From an uncultured Myxococcales bacterium (GTDB lineage: Bacteria; Myxococcota_A; UBA9042; DTJE01), in assembly GCA_903857665.1 (NCBI GenBank), contig CAIOFV010000159.1, positions 65,894-129,893 on the forward strand: DNA of 64,000 nt, written 5' to 3'. The notes under the pieces were generated by a model. That model did not search any database. It was not told the origin of the DNA and worked only from the letters and a program-made list of their open reading frames with translations. The number at the start of each line of letters is the position of its first letter. The stretch's first letter is position 1. The translations under genes were made by a program, and so were the position numbers. Below, one piece after another: positions 9,851 to 17,904 of the stretch.

Positions 9851-10371
9851 CCATGGACGACGCCCGATTCTGCCCGCGATGCGCCGGTCCGCTGGAACCG
9901 TTCGAGCACGAGGCACGCACGCGCCTGCGATGCGCCGACACCGCCTGCGGATATGTCCACTGGGACAATCCCGTACCGGTCGTCGCGGCGATCATCGAGC
10001 ACGAAGGCCAGGTGCTGCTGGCCCGCAACGCGGCGTGGCCCGACAAGATGTACGGGCTGATCACCGGCTTCCTGGAGCGGGGCGAGGAACCCTCGGAGGC
10101 CGTGCTGCGCGAGGTGGCCGAGGAAACCGGCCTGAAGGGCGAGCTGGTCGGCCTGGTGGGCGTCTACGGCTTCAACCCGCGCAACCAGGTGATCCTGGCC
10201 TACCACGTCCGGACGAAAGGCGAAGTCCACCTGGGCGAGGAACTGGCCGACTACAAGCTGGTCCCCCCCGAACGCGTCCGCACCTGGCCCTTCGGCACGG
10301 GCCAGGCGCTGGCCGACTGGCTGGTGATCCGGGGCGTCCGCCCCGCCCCCCAGAAGCCCGACCCCGGCTGA
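9847..10371 (+). CDS. NUDIX hydrolase with N-terminal zinc ribbon (NudC-like)
   Basis: FCPRCAGPLEPF...CADTACGYVHWDNPVPVVAAII; NUDIX box GFLERGEEPSEAVLREVAEETGL. ATG overlaps the previous stop (ATGA). Confidence 0.9.
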   Translation: MTMDDARFCPRCAGPLEPFEHEARTRLRCADTACGYVHWDNPVPVVAAIIEHEGQVLLARNAAWPDKMYGLITGFLERGEEPSEAVLREVAEETGLKGELVGLVGVYGFNPRNQVILAYHVRTKGEVHLGEELADYKLVPPERVRTWPFGTGQALADWLVIRGVRPAPQKPDPG

Positions 10372-10467
10372 CCTTGCCCCCTACCCCCCGAAACAGTCTC
10401 GCCATCATCCAGGGGTGCCCTCCGGCATGAAAACCCGTACGAAGCGATATCTCCCGGCGTGATTCGC

Positions 10468-10479
10468 CTCGACGTCGAG
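10468..10479. promoter_or_regulatory. 12-bp perfect palindrome CTCGACGTCGAG upstream of brnT, candidate operator
   Basis: Perfect dyad 30 bp before the brnT ATG (10509). Confidence 0.35.
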
Positions 10480-10508
10480 ACAGGTCGCCGAGGAAGGGGA
10501 TTCCGACA

Positions 10509-10790
10509 ATGGGCCGCCGGTTCGAGTGGGATGAGCGGAAGGCCGCATCGAATCTGGAGAAGCACGGGGTGTCCTTCTTCGAGGCTACGACTGTGTTCTA
10601 CGACCCGCTTTCGGTCCTGAAACCCGACCCGGATCATTCGCTGCTGGAGCACCGCCTGCTGGTCCTGGGCACGTCGTGCCAGGGGCGAATTCTGGTAATA
10701 TCCTTCGTGATGAGAGGGTCGCAAACGCGCGTGATTTCGGCGCGAAGGGCGACGCGGCAGGAGAAGAGGCGACATGAGCAAGGCTGCTAG
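10509..10790 (+). CDS. brnT: BrnT-family type II toxin
   Basis: RFEWDERKAASNLEKHGVSFFEATTVFYDPLS...LVLGTSCQGRILVISF...RVISARRATRQEKRRHEQG matches the BrnT pattern. Confidence 0.85.
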   Translation: MGRRFEWDERKAASNLEKHGVSFFEATTVFYDPLSVLKPDPDHSLLEHRLLVLGTSCQGRILVISFVMRGSQTRVISARRATRQEKRRHEQGC

Positions 10791-11055
10791 CCGGGTTCCT
10801 CGCGACGTCGACAAGGACACGATGCGGCCGGAGTACGACTTCTCGGACGGCGTCCGGGGGCTGACGCCTGCCGTGTTCGTTCGGGGGGCCCACGTCGTCG
10901 TGATCGAACCCGAGCTGCACGACGTTTTTCCGAACTCGGCGTCCGTGCTCGAAGTGCTGCATGCCCTGGCGCCCATCCTCCGCCGCCAGCGCGCCGCCAG
11001 GGCCCTCAAACAAGCCACGAGGCCACGTTCCAAGACCCCGAAGGAAGGCGTCTGA
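10774..11055 (+). CDS. Putative antitoxin partner of BrnT (EYDFSxGVRG-type protein, not an obvious BrnA)
   Basis: 17-bp overlap with brnT; MRPEYDFSDGVRGLTPAVFVRGAHVVVIEPELHDVFPNSASVLEVLHAL. Confidence 0.65.
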   Translation: MSKAASRVPRDVDKDTMRPEYDFSDGVRGLTPAVFVRGAHVVVIEPELHDVFPNSASVLEVLHALAPILRRQRAARALKQATRPRSKTPKEGV

Positions 11056-11061
11056 CGCCCA

Positions 11062-11106
11062 ATCCCCCACAAGAGGAACCGGCCACAAAGCGCAACGATC
11101 CCGCGA
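11062..11106. repeat. 45-bp repeat, intact copy
   Basis: atcccccacaagaggaaccggccacaaagcgcaacgatcccgcga. Its left and right halves recur separately at 12102-12122 (19/21) and 12279-12305 (26/27). Confidence 0.7.
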
Positions 11107-11178
11107 TGACGAAGGCGATCGCTTACGCGCCATCTGGGCGAGGCCCCTGCCGGGACCGATCGCGTGTCTTTACATCCG

Positions 11179-11767
11179 GATGGGCGCTCGATCAGTTCGT
11201 GTCGCACTTCGGACCTCTGCTCCGGCCCATCACGAAGGAAGCCATCTTCCGCTATGTCTACGCCGTTATGTCTACGCCGTGCTGCATGACCCGGTGTACC
11301 GCCAGAAGTACGCGCAGAACCTCAAGCGCGAGTTCCCGCGCATCCCGTTCCACGCCGACTTCTGGCAGTGGGCGGACTAGGGAAAGGCGCTGATGGACCT
11401 GCACCTCGGCTACGAGGCGGTCGACCCCTGGCCGCTCAAGAGGACCGACGTTCGGGACGACAAGGCCCACGATGCGGCGCTTGCCCCGAAGTGCCTCCTG
11501 CGAGCGAACAAGGACGCAGGTGTCATCGAGATCGACTCGGAGACAACGCTGTCGGGCGTGCCGGCGGAGGCCTGGACCTACCGGCTCGGCAGCCTCTGCG
11601 CGCTGGAGTGGATCCTCGACCAGTATCGGGAGAAGAAGCCCAAGGACCCGACCATCCGAGCGAAGTTCGATACCTACCGGTTCGCCGCTCACAAGGACGA
11701 GGTGATCGATCTGCTGCAGCGAGTGACGACGGTCAGCGTTCGCACGGCCGCAATCACCGCGGCGTAA
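11179..11767 (+). pseudogene. C-terminal remnant of a type ISP restriction-modification/helicase protein (LlaBIII-type C-terminal domain), frameshifted and with an internal stop
   Basis: Joined reading: GWALDQFVSHF..ITKEAIFRYVYAV [14-bp duplication] LHDPVYRQKYAQNLKREFPRIPFHADFWQWAD*GKALMDLHLGYEAVDPWPLKRTD...LDSETTLSGVPAEAWTYRLGSLCALEWILDQYREKKPKDPTIRAKFDTYRFA. Confidence 0.8.
11253..11280 (+). repeat. 14-bp perfect tandem duplication (tatgtctacgccgt x2)
   Basis: Copies 11253-11266 and 11267-11280; removing one restores the reading frame. Confidence 0.95.
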
Positions 11768-11856
11768 TCACCGCGGCGATGGCGTCGCTACCCACCACGG
11801 GTAGCACGTGACCCCCATGGGGAAGGTCGCCGATCGTGCCGAGGTTCCCCGTCGCC

Positions 11857-12006
11857 TCACCCTGGCCGGTTCGTCTCGACCCACACGACCACGGCGACGG
11901 CCAGCACGGCCGCCGCGATCCAGATCACGACCGACACCACCTGACTGACCAGCCACAGGACGAACAGCCCGCCGATCAGCAACCCGACGTTCGGGAAGCA
12001 GCCCAT
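11857..12006 (-). CDS. Small (49-aa) hydrophobic membrane protein
   Basis: MGCFPNVGLLIGGLFVLWLVSQVVSVVIWIAAAVLAVAVVVWVETNRPG*, with GGGGGG upstream of ATG. Below the size cutoff of the supplied ORF track. Confidence 0.6.
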   Translation of the reverse strand: MGCFPNVGLLIGGLFVLWLVSQVVSVVIWIAAAVLAVAVVVWVETNRPG

Positions 12007-12101
12007 GGGTCCCCCCGGGAATGATCACGGCAAGTCTAGGTCCTCACTGCGACATGAAACCGCCGGGACCCGGGTCCGAACCACCTGCCCCTCCCATCCC
12101 C

Positions 12102-12122
12102 ATCCCCAACGAGAGGAACCGG
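12102..12122. repeat. Left half of the split second copy of the 45-bp repeat
   Basis: atccccaacgagaggaaccgg, 19/21 identical to 11062-11082. Confidence 0.65.
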
Positions 12123-12178
12123 TCGCACTGGCCGGGGAAGGGTGTGCCTGCGCAGCGGTTCAAGGCGCGAACGGACGT

Positions 12179-12240
12179 GTTGCAGCGGATCAACTTGGGT
12201 AGCGATCAACACGCGTGATGCGACGGATCCACTTGGGTCA
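12179..12240. mobile_element. Possible IS21-family terminal repeat relic
   Basis: Repeated cggatcaacttgggt (12186-12200) and cggatccacttgggt (12224-12238) with agcgatcaac between. The reverse complement resembles the repeated gttgatccg boxes at IS21-type ends. No transposase present. Confidence 0.35.
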
Positions 12241-12278
12241 CCCGTTAGCGCCGGCCGCGGAGCCAGGCACCCCTTTCA

Positions 12279-12305
12279 CGGCCACAAAGCGCACCGATCC
12301 CGCGA
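12279..12305. repeat. Right half of the split second copy of the 45-bp repeat
   Basis: cggccacaaagcgcaccgatcccgcga, 26/27 identical to 11080-11106. Confidence 0.7.
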
Positions 12306-12311
12306 GTCCTG

Positions 12312-15300
12312 CTACTCGGCCCTGGACGCAGACCCGGCCACCAGGCCCGTCACCCCGGCGGACTCCGCTTCCACCCCTGCCGCGATCTCCTGGCCCTTCA
12401 CGGTCTCGGCAAACCCCATCCGCTTCTTGGCGCCCTCGAACAACGAGTACGCGACCGGCACGATCAGCAGCGTGATGAACAGCGACAGCGCCTGCCCGCC
12501 GATGATGACCTTGGCCATCGCGGCTCGGGCCGCGGCGCCGGGCCCCTGCCCCAGCGCGATGGGCGACATGCCGGCGATCAGCGTCAGCGTGGTCATCAGG
12601 ATCGGCCGCAGCCGCGCCCGGTTCGCTTCCACGATGGCCTCGATCAGCGGCATGCCCCGCGCCCGCAGCGTGTTGGTGTAGTCGATCTGCAGGATGCCGT
12701 TCTTCTTCACGATGCCGAACAGCATGAACACGCCCAGGATGCTGTAGATGTTCAGCGTCTCGTGCAGGAACAGCAGCGACGCAAGCGCGAAGGGCAGCGT
12801 CAGCGGCAGCGCCAGCAGGATCGTCACCGGGTGCAGGAACGACTCGAACTGCGCCGCCAGCACGATGTACATGAAGATGAACGCCAGCAGGAAGGCCAGC
12901 CCGAAGTCGCGCATCGTTTCGCCCATCATCTTGGCCTGGCCGCTGACGACCGGGCGGAACCCCGGCGGCAGCTTCATTTCGGCCAGCGCGTCGGTGATCT
13001 TCTGCGTCGCCGAGCCCAGGTCCGTGCCGTCCAGGTTCGCGAAGATGGTCACCAGCCGCTGGCGGTTCATCCGGTCGATTTCCGAAGGCGCGCGCCCGTC
13101 GGTCAGCGAGGACACCTGGGACAGGGGCACCAGGCCCGCCTTCGGCGAGGACAGCGGCAGGTCGTGGATCAGGTCCGCGTCGCTGCGGTCCTTGCGGTCC
13201 AGCCGCAGCCATACGTCGTACTGCTCCACGCCCTCCCGGAACTTCGACACGATCTCGCCGCCCACCATCGTGCGCAGCGCGGACGCCACCTCCTGGGCCG
13301 AAATGCCCAGGTCGGCGGCCTTGGGCCGGTCCAGCTGCACCCGCACCTCGGGCTGGCGCGACGCCAGCGAGGTGTCCAGGTCCACGATGCCCGACTGGCC
13401 GCGCATCTTCTTCAGCACCGTGTCCGACACCGCGGTCAGCCCCGCCAGGTCCGGCCCGGTGAGGTTGTACTGCAGCATCGCCTGACGCGCTCCGCCGAAC
13501 CCGCCGATGTTGTTCACCGAGCCGCGCAGCTCGGGGTACTTTTCGAGGATTCGCCGCACCTCGCGCATCACCTCGAACTGGCTGTAGTCGCGCTTTTCAA
13601 GGTCCTCGATCGCCACGTACACGGTGCCGCGGGTCACGTCCTCGGAGCCGCTGCTGCTGCCGATCTGGGTCAGCGTCATCCGGACGCCCCTCACTTCGTG
13701 CAGTTCTTTTTCCAGCCGGCCGAACACCTCGCCGACCGACTGCAGGCTGTACCCGGCCGGCGCGATCGCGAACACCTGGAACTCGCTGCGGTCGTCGACC
13801 GGCATGAAGTCCTTGCCCAGGGCCTTGAAGATCGGGACCATCCCGACGATGCAGGCCAGGCTGACCAGCATCACCACCCAGCGGCGCCGCAGCGCCCAGC
13901 GGACCATGCCCGAGTAGCCCCGGTCCATCCAGTTGTGCGCGTGGGCGCCCTGCGCGACCACCTCGCCTTCCGGGCCGGCCTTGCGCTTGAGGAACCGGGC
14001 CGACAGCATCGGGGTCAGCGTGAACGACACCAGCAGCGAAATCGCGATGGCCACCGCGGTGGTCAGGCCGAACTCGTACAGGAAGCGCCCGGCCATGCCG
14101 CCCATGAAGGCGATGGGCAGGAAGATGACCACCAGCGACGTCGTGGTGGCCATGACCGCCATGCCGATCTCCTTCAGGCCGTCGATCGCGGCCTGGAAGG
14201 CGGTCTTGCCGTATTCCTCCATGTGCCGGTAGATGTTTTCCAGCACGACGATCGCATCATCGATGACGATGCCCACCGACAGCGTCAGGCCCAGCAGCGA
14301 CATGTTGTTCAGCGTGAAATGCATCAGCTTCATGGCCGCGAAGGTCGCGATCAGCGACGTCGGGATCGCGATCGCGGCGATCACGGTCGAGCGCACGTTC
14401 CGCATGAACACCAGCACCGCCAGCGCCGCCAGCAGGCCGCCCAGGATCAGGTGCAGCTTCAGTTCGTCGATGGACTTCTCGATGAAGATCGACTGGTCGG
14501 ACACGATCTCGATCTTGAAGCCCGGCGGCAGCGTCGGCTCGATTTCGGCCAGGCGCGCCTTGACGTTGCGAATGACGTCGATGGTGTTGGTGCCCGACTG
14601 CTTGATCACGTTCATCGACACGGTCGGCGATCCCAGGCCCGCGTCCCCCGCGCGCCAGATGCGCGCCATCGAGCGCGGCTCCTCGACCGAGTCCTCGACG
14701 CGCCCGATGTCGCCCAGCGTGACCTGGTGGCCCGCGCGGGTCGCGACCACCAGGCCCAGGAAGTCCTGGACCCGTTCGTACCGGGCCAGCGTTCGCAGCA
14801 CCTGCTCGGATTCGCCGCGGTCGATGCGGCCGGACGGGATCTCGACGTTCTGCGTCGCCAGCGCGGCCTTCACCGCCGTGATCGGGATGCCGTAGGCCTT
14901 CAGGCGGTCGACGTCCAGGATCACGTTGACCGCGCGCTTGCGCTGGCCGATCAGCGTCACCTGGCCGACACCGTCGACGTTTTCGATGCCCTCCTTGACC
15001 TTCAGGCGGGCGACCTCGCTGACCTCCTTCAGGTCGCGGTCGCCGGACACCGTCAGCGTCAGCACCGGGAACGAGTCGATGTCGATCCGGGTCACCACGG
15101 GCGGATCGGTGCCCGCGGGCAGGTCGCGCATCACGGTACTGACCTTGTCGCGCACGTCCTGGACCGCCTCGGCGATCGGGCGCTCCAGCACGAACTTGAC
15201 CGCGACGACCGACAGGCCTTCGTAGTTGTAGCTGTACAGCTCGTCGATGCCCGAAACGGTGTTGACCGCTTCCTCGATGGGCTTCGTCACCTGGGACTCG

Positions 15301-15476
15301 ACCTCCTCGGGCGAGGCGCCGCGCAGGGTCGTCTGGATCGTGACGTACGGGATTTCGACCTTGGGCATCAGGTCCACGCCCAGCAGGCGCAGGCTGAACA
15401 GGCCCAGGACCAGCAGCAGCACCGTGACCATGGTGGCCAGGACCGGGCGCCGGATGAAGATCGTCAACGCGTTCAT
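12312..15476 (-). CDS. RND efflux transporter permease (HAE1/AcrB-like)
   Basis: MNALTIFIRRPVLATMVTVLLLVLGLFSLRLLGVDLMPKVEIPYVTIQT...; GIVIDDAIVVLENI; GIVKKNGILQIDYTNTLRARGMPLIEAI. Confidence 0.96.
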   Translation of the reverse strand: MNALTIFIRRPVLATMVTVLLLVLGLFSLRLLGVDLMPKVEIPYVTIQTTLRGASPEEVESQVTKPIEEAVNTVSGIDELYSYNYEGLSVVAVKFVLERPIAEAVQDVRDKVSTVMRDLPAGTDPPVVTRIDIDSFPVLTLTVSGDRDLKEVSEVARLKVKEGIENVDGVGQVTLIGQRKRAVNVILDVDRLKAYGIPITAVKAALATQNVEIPSGRIDRGESEQVLRTLARYERVQDFLGLVVATRAGHQVTLGDIGRVEDSVEEPRSMARIWRAGDAGLGSPTVSMNVIKQSGTNTIDVIRNVKARLAEIEPTLPPGFKIEIVSDQSIFIEKSIDELKLHLILGGLLAALAVLVFMRNVRSTVIAAIAIPTSLIATFAAMKLMHFTLNNMSLLGLTLSVGIVIDDAIVVLENIYRHMEEYGKTAFQAAIDGLKEIGMAVMATTTSLVVIFLPIAFMGGMAGRFLYEFGLTTAVAIAISLLVSFTLTPMLSARFLKRKAGPEGEVVAQGAHAHNWMDRGYSGMVRWALRRRWVVMLVSLACIVGMVPIFKALGKDFMPVDDRSEFQVFAIAPAGYSLQSVGEVFGRLEKELHEVRGVRMTLTQIGSSSGSEDVTRGTVYVAIEDLEKRDYSQFEVMREVRRILEKYPELRGSVNNIGGFGGARQAMLQYNLTGPDLAGLTAVSDTVLKKMRGQSGIVDLDTSLASRQPEVRVQLDRPKAADLGISAQEVASALRTMVGGEIVSKFREGVEQYDVWLRLDRKDRSDADLIHDLPLSSPKAGLVPLSQVSSLTDGRAPSEIDRMNRQRLVTIFANLDGTDLGSATQKITDALAEMKLPPGFRPVVSGQAKMMGETMRDFGLAFLLAFIFMYIVLAAQFESFLHPVTILLALPLTLPFALASLLFLHETLNIYSILGVFMLFGIVKKNGILQIDYTNTLRARGMPLIEAIVEANRARLRPILMTTLTLIAGMSPIALGQGPGAAARAAMAKVIIGGQALSLFITLLIVPVAYSLFEGAKKRMGFAETVKGQEIAAGVEAESAGVTGLVAGSASRAE

Positions 15477-15487
15477 GGCGCCCCCCG

Positions 15488-16525
15488 TCAGCGGACCGCG
15501 ACGGCGGCGCCGTCGGCCAGGATGTTGGCGCCGGTGATGGCCACCGATTCGCCGGCCGTGATGCCCTTCAGGATCACCACGCGATCGCCGTGCTTCGGAC
15601 CCAGCTCGACCACCCGCTCGTGGACCCGCGAGTCGGTGACCACGAACACGCGCGGGTTGCCGGCGAACTCCACCACGGCGACGTCGGGGATCGTGACGCC
15701 CTTCGTGCGGCCGCTCATGAGGATCGAGGCCCGTGCGAAGGTCCCCGCCTTGACCTTGCCCTCGGGATTGTCGATTTCGGCCTCGAACGGGAACGAGCGG
15801 GAGTCCACCGCCACCGAGGGGCCGATGCGGCTGACCCGGCCGGTCAGCACGCGGCCCGGGAAGGACTCGGAGGATACGGTGACGACGTCGCCCGGCTGCA
15901 CGTCCAGCGAGTAGCGCTCGGGCACGTCACCCTTGAACTTCAGCGGCACCGAGCGCACCACCTGGAACGCCGGGTTGCCGATCTTCACGTACTCGCCCGC
16001 ATTGGCGTAGCGCCGCGCGATCGTGCCGTCGAACGATGCCTTCACCGAGGTGTCGGAGAGCTTCTTCCGCGCCAGGTCCGCCGCGGTACGGGCCACGTCC
16101 AACCGGCGCCGGGACTCGTCCATCTGCTGCTTCGTAGCCATGTCCTTCGCGACCAGTTGCGACTGGCGGGTGTAGTCGGCCTCGGCGGCAGACAACTCGG
16201 CCTCGGCCTGGACCTTGCGCAGCTCGAATTCCCGGGGCGCGATGCGGGCCAGCACCTGGCCCTTGCGAACCGCGTCGCCCAGATCGACCTGGATGGCGGT
16301 CAGGGTGCCCTCGACCTCGAAGCCGATCACGCCTTCTTCCCACGCCGCCAGCGTGCCGGTGACCTCGACGCGGCGGTCGATTTCCTCGTCGATCGCCTTG
16401 GCAACCTCGACGGTCGGGACCACGGCCGTCGCGGCGTCGGCGGCCTTCGCCGCGCTGCCAGCGCCCTTGCAACCGGTGCCCAGGGCCAGCGCGGCCAGGG
16501 CCAGGAACGTCACTCGCAGGTTCAT
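15488..16525 (-). CDS. RND efflux periplasmic adaptor (membrane fusion) lipoprotein
   Basis: MNLRVTFLALAALALGTGCKG lipobox; VEVTGTLAAWEEGVIGFEVEGTLTAIQVDLGDAVRKGQVLARI. gaggagg precedes ATG. Confidence 0.93.
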   Translation of the reverse strand: MNLRVTFLALAALALGTGCKGAGSAAKAADAATAVVPTVEVAKAIDEEIDRRVEVTGTLAAWEEGVIGFEVEGTLTAIQVDLGDAVRKGQVLARIAPREFELRKVQAEAELSAAEADYTRQSQLVAKDMATKQQMDESRRRLDVARTAADLARKKLSDTSVKASFDGTIARRYANAGEYVKIGNPAFQVVRSVPLKFKGDVPERYSLDVQPGDVVTVSSESFPGRVLTGRVSRIGPSVAVDSRSFPFEAEIDNPEGKVKAGTFARASILMSGRTKGVTIPDVAVVEFAGNPRVFVVTDSRVHERVVELGPKHGDRVVILKGITAGESVAITGANILADGAAVAVR

Positions 16526-16545
16526 CGGGATCCTCCTCGTCGTCG

Positions 16546-17904
16546 TCATCGCGACACCGCCACGTCGCCCTCGCCCATCGCCTTCAGCAGGCGCGCCCGG
16601 GCCGTCTGCAGGTCGTACCGGGCCCCGATCAGCCCCGACGTCGCCTGCACCCAGATCGCCTGCGCATCCGTCACTTCCATGATGCTGCCCGCGCCCGCCG
16701 CGTACCGGCCTTCGGCCAGCGCCAGCGTCTGCTTCGCCGACTCCAGCAGGGCCTTCGCGGGTTCGATGCGCTGGACCGCCTCGCGGTAGTTCAGCACCGC
16801 GGACTGGACCTCGCTGCGGATGCCTACCTCCAGCGACCGCAGGGATTCCTGCAGCGCCCGCTGGTTGGCCTTGGCCTCCTCGGTGGCCGCGTTGGCCGGG
16901 ATCCCCGACAGCAGGTTCCAGTTCAGCGTCGCACCGACGAACCAGTTGTACGGGAGGTCGTTGAACTTGTAGCCCGCCCACGCGACGCCGCCCGTCGCCG
17001 CCAGGGCCGGGAACCACGCCGAACGGGCCGCGGTCACGCCCGCGCCCGCCGCCTTCACGCGGCTGCCCAGGCTCTGGAATTCGGGCCGCCGGGCCAGGGC
17101 TTCCTGCACCGCCCGGTCCGTGTCCACGTCCAGCACCGCCGGCTCGGGCGGATCCACGACCTCGAAGTCGATGTCGCCGACGCCGCCCATGGCCGCGTCC
17201 AGGTTCACCTTCGCCAGCATGGCGCCGTTGCGGGCCCGCAACAGCGCCAGGTCCGACGACGACAGGTCCGATTCGGCGCGCGTCACGTCGATGCGCTGCC
17301 GCACGCCGGCATCGGCCTGGATCCGCGCCTGCGACAGGTGCTTTTCCATCTGGCGCTTCGTTTCCTCGGCCGCCTTCACGACCTCCCGGGTCGCCAGCAC
17401 GCCGTAGTAGGCCTGGATGACCGACAGGCGCACGCCCTGGATCGTCGTGGCGACGTCCGCGGAACTGGCGTCTTGCAGCGCGACCGCGGCCCGGTTGGTC
17501 CCCAGGGTGCGACCGAAGTCCCAGATCGTCTGGCTGGCCGACAATGACGCCGACAGGTTGTTGTACGAATCGGGCGACTCGCGCGACAGCACGTTCTTGA
17601 ACGAGGAACCCGCCGCCCCGAAGGCCGAAAGATCGATCCAGGGCGAGGCGGCCGAATTCGCCGTGGCGCGCTTGTAGCCCAGGCTGGCCACGACCTGGGG
17701 CAGGTAGCCGCTCCACGAGCCATCGACCTTGTGGCCGGCGGCGTTCAAGGACTCGCGGGACCCGGTGATGGACGGGTTCGCGGCCATCGCCTTCGACAGC
17801 GCCTGGTCGAGGGTCAGCACACGACCCTCGGCTCGGGCACCGGGGGCCGCCAGCAACAGGGCCGCGATCGTCGCGGCCGCGATCGTCGGGAAGGCGTGCT
17901 TCAT
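16546..17904 (-). CDS. TolC-family outer-membrane efflux protein
   Basis: Signal peptide, then LTLDQALSKAMAANPSITGSRESLNAAG...; repeated OEP coiled-coil segments. Confidence 0.93.
   Translation of the reverse strand: MKHAFPTIAAATIAALLLAAPGARAEGRVLTLDQALSKAMAANPSITGSRESLNAAGHKVDGSWSGYLPQVVASLGYKRATANSAASPWIDLSAFGAAGSSFKNVLSRESPDSYNNLSASLSASQTIWDFGRTLGTNRAAVALQDASSADVATTIQGVRLSVIQAYYGVLATREVVKAAEETKRQMEKHLSQARIQADAGVRQRIDVTRAESDLSSSDLALLRARNGAMLAKVNLDAAMGGVGDIDFEVVDPPEPAVLDVDTDRAVQEALARRPEFQSLGSRVKAAGAGVTAARSAWFPALAATGGVAWAGYKFNDLPYNWFVGATLNWNLLSGIPANAATEEAKANQRALQESLRSLEVGIRSEVQSAVLNYREAVQRIEPAKALLESAKQTLALAEGRYAAGAGSIMEVTDAQAIWVQATSGLIGARYDLQTARARLLKAMGEGDVAVSR

Noticed and set aside
12762-15914. 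1050-aa plus-strand ORF opposite the RND pump
   Set aside because: Antisense shadow ORF. The translation is His/Arg/Asp/Gln-rich low-complexity text typical of reverse frames of high-GC genes, while the opposite strand has clear RND motifs.
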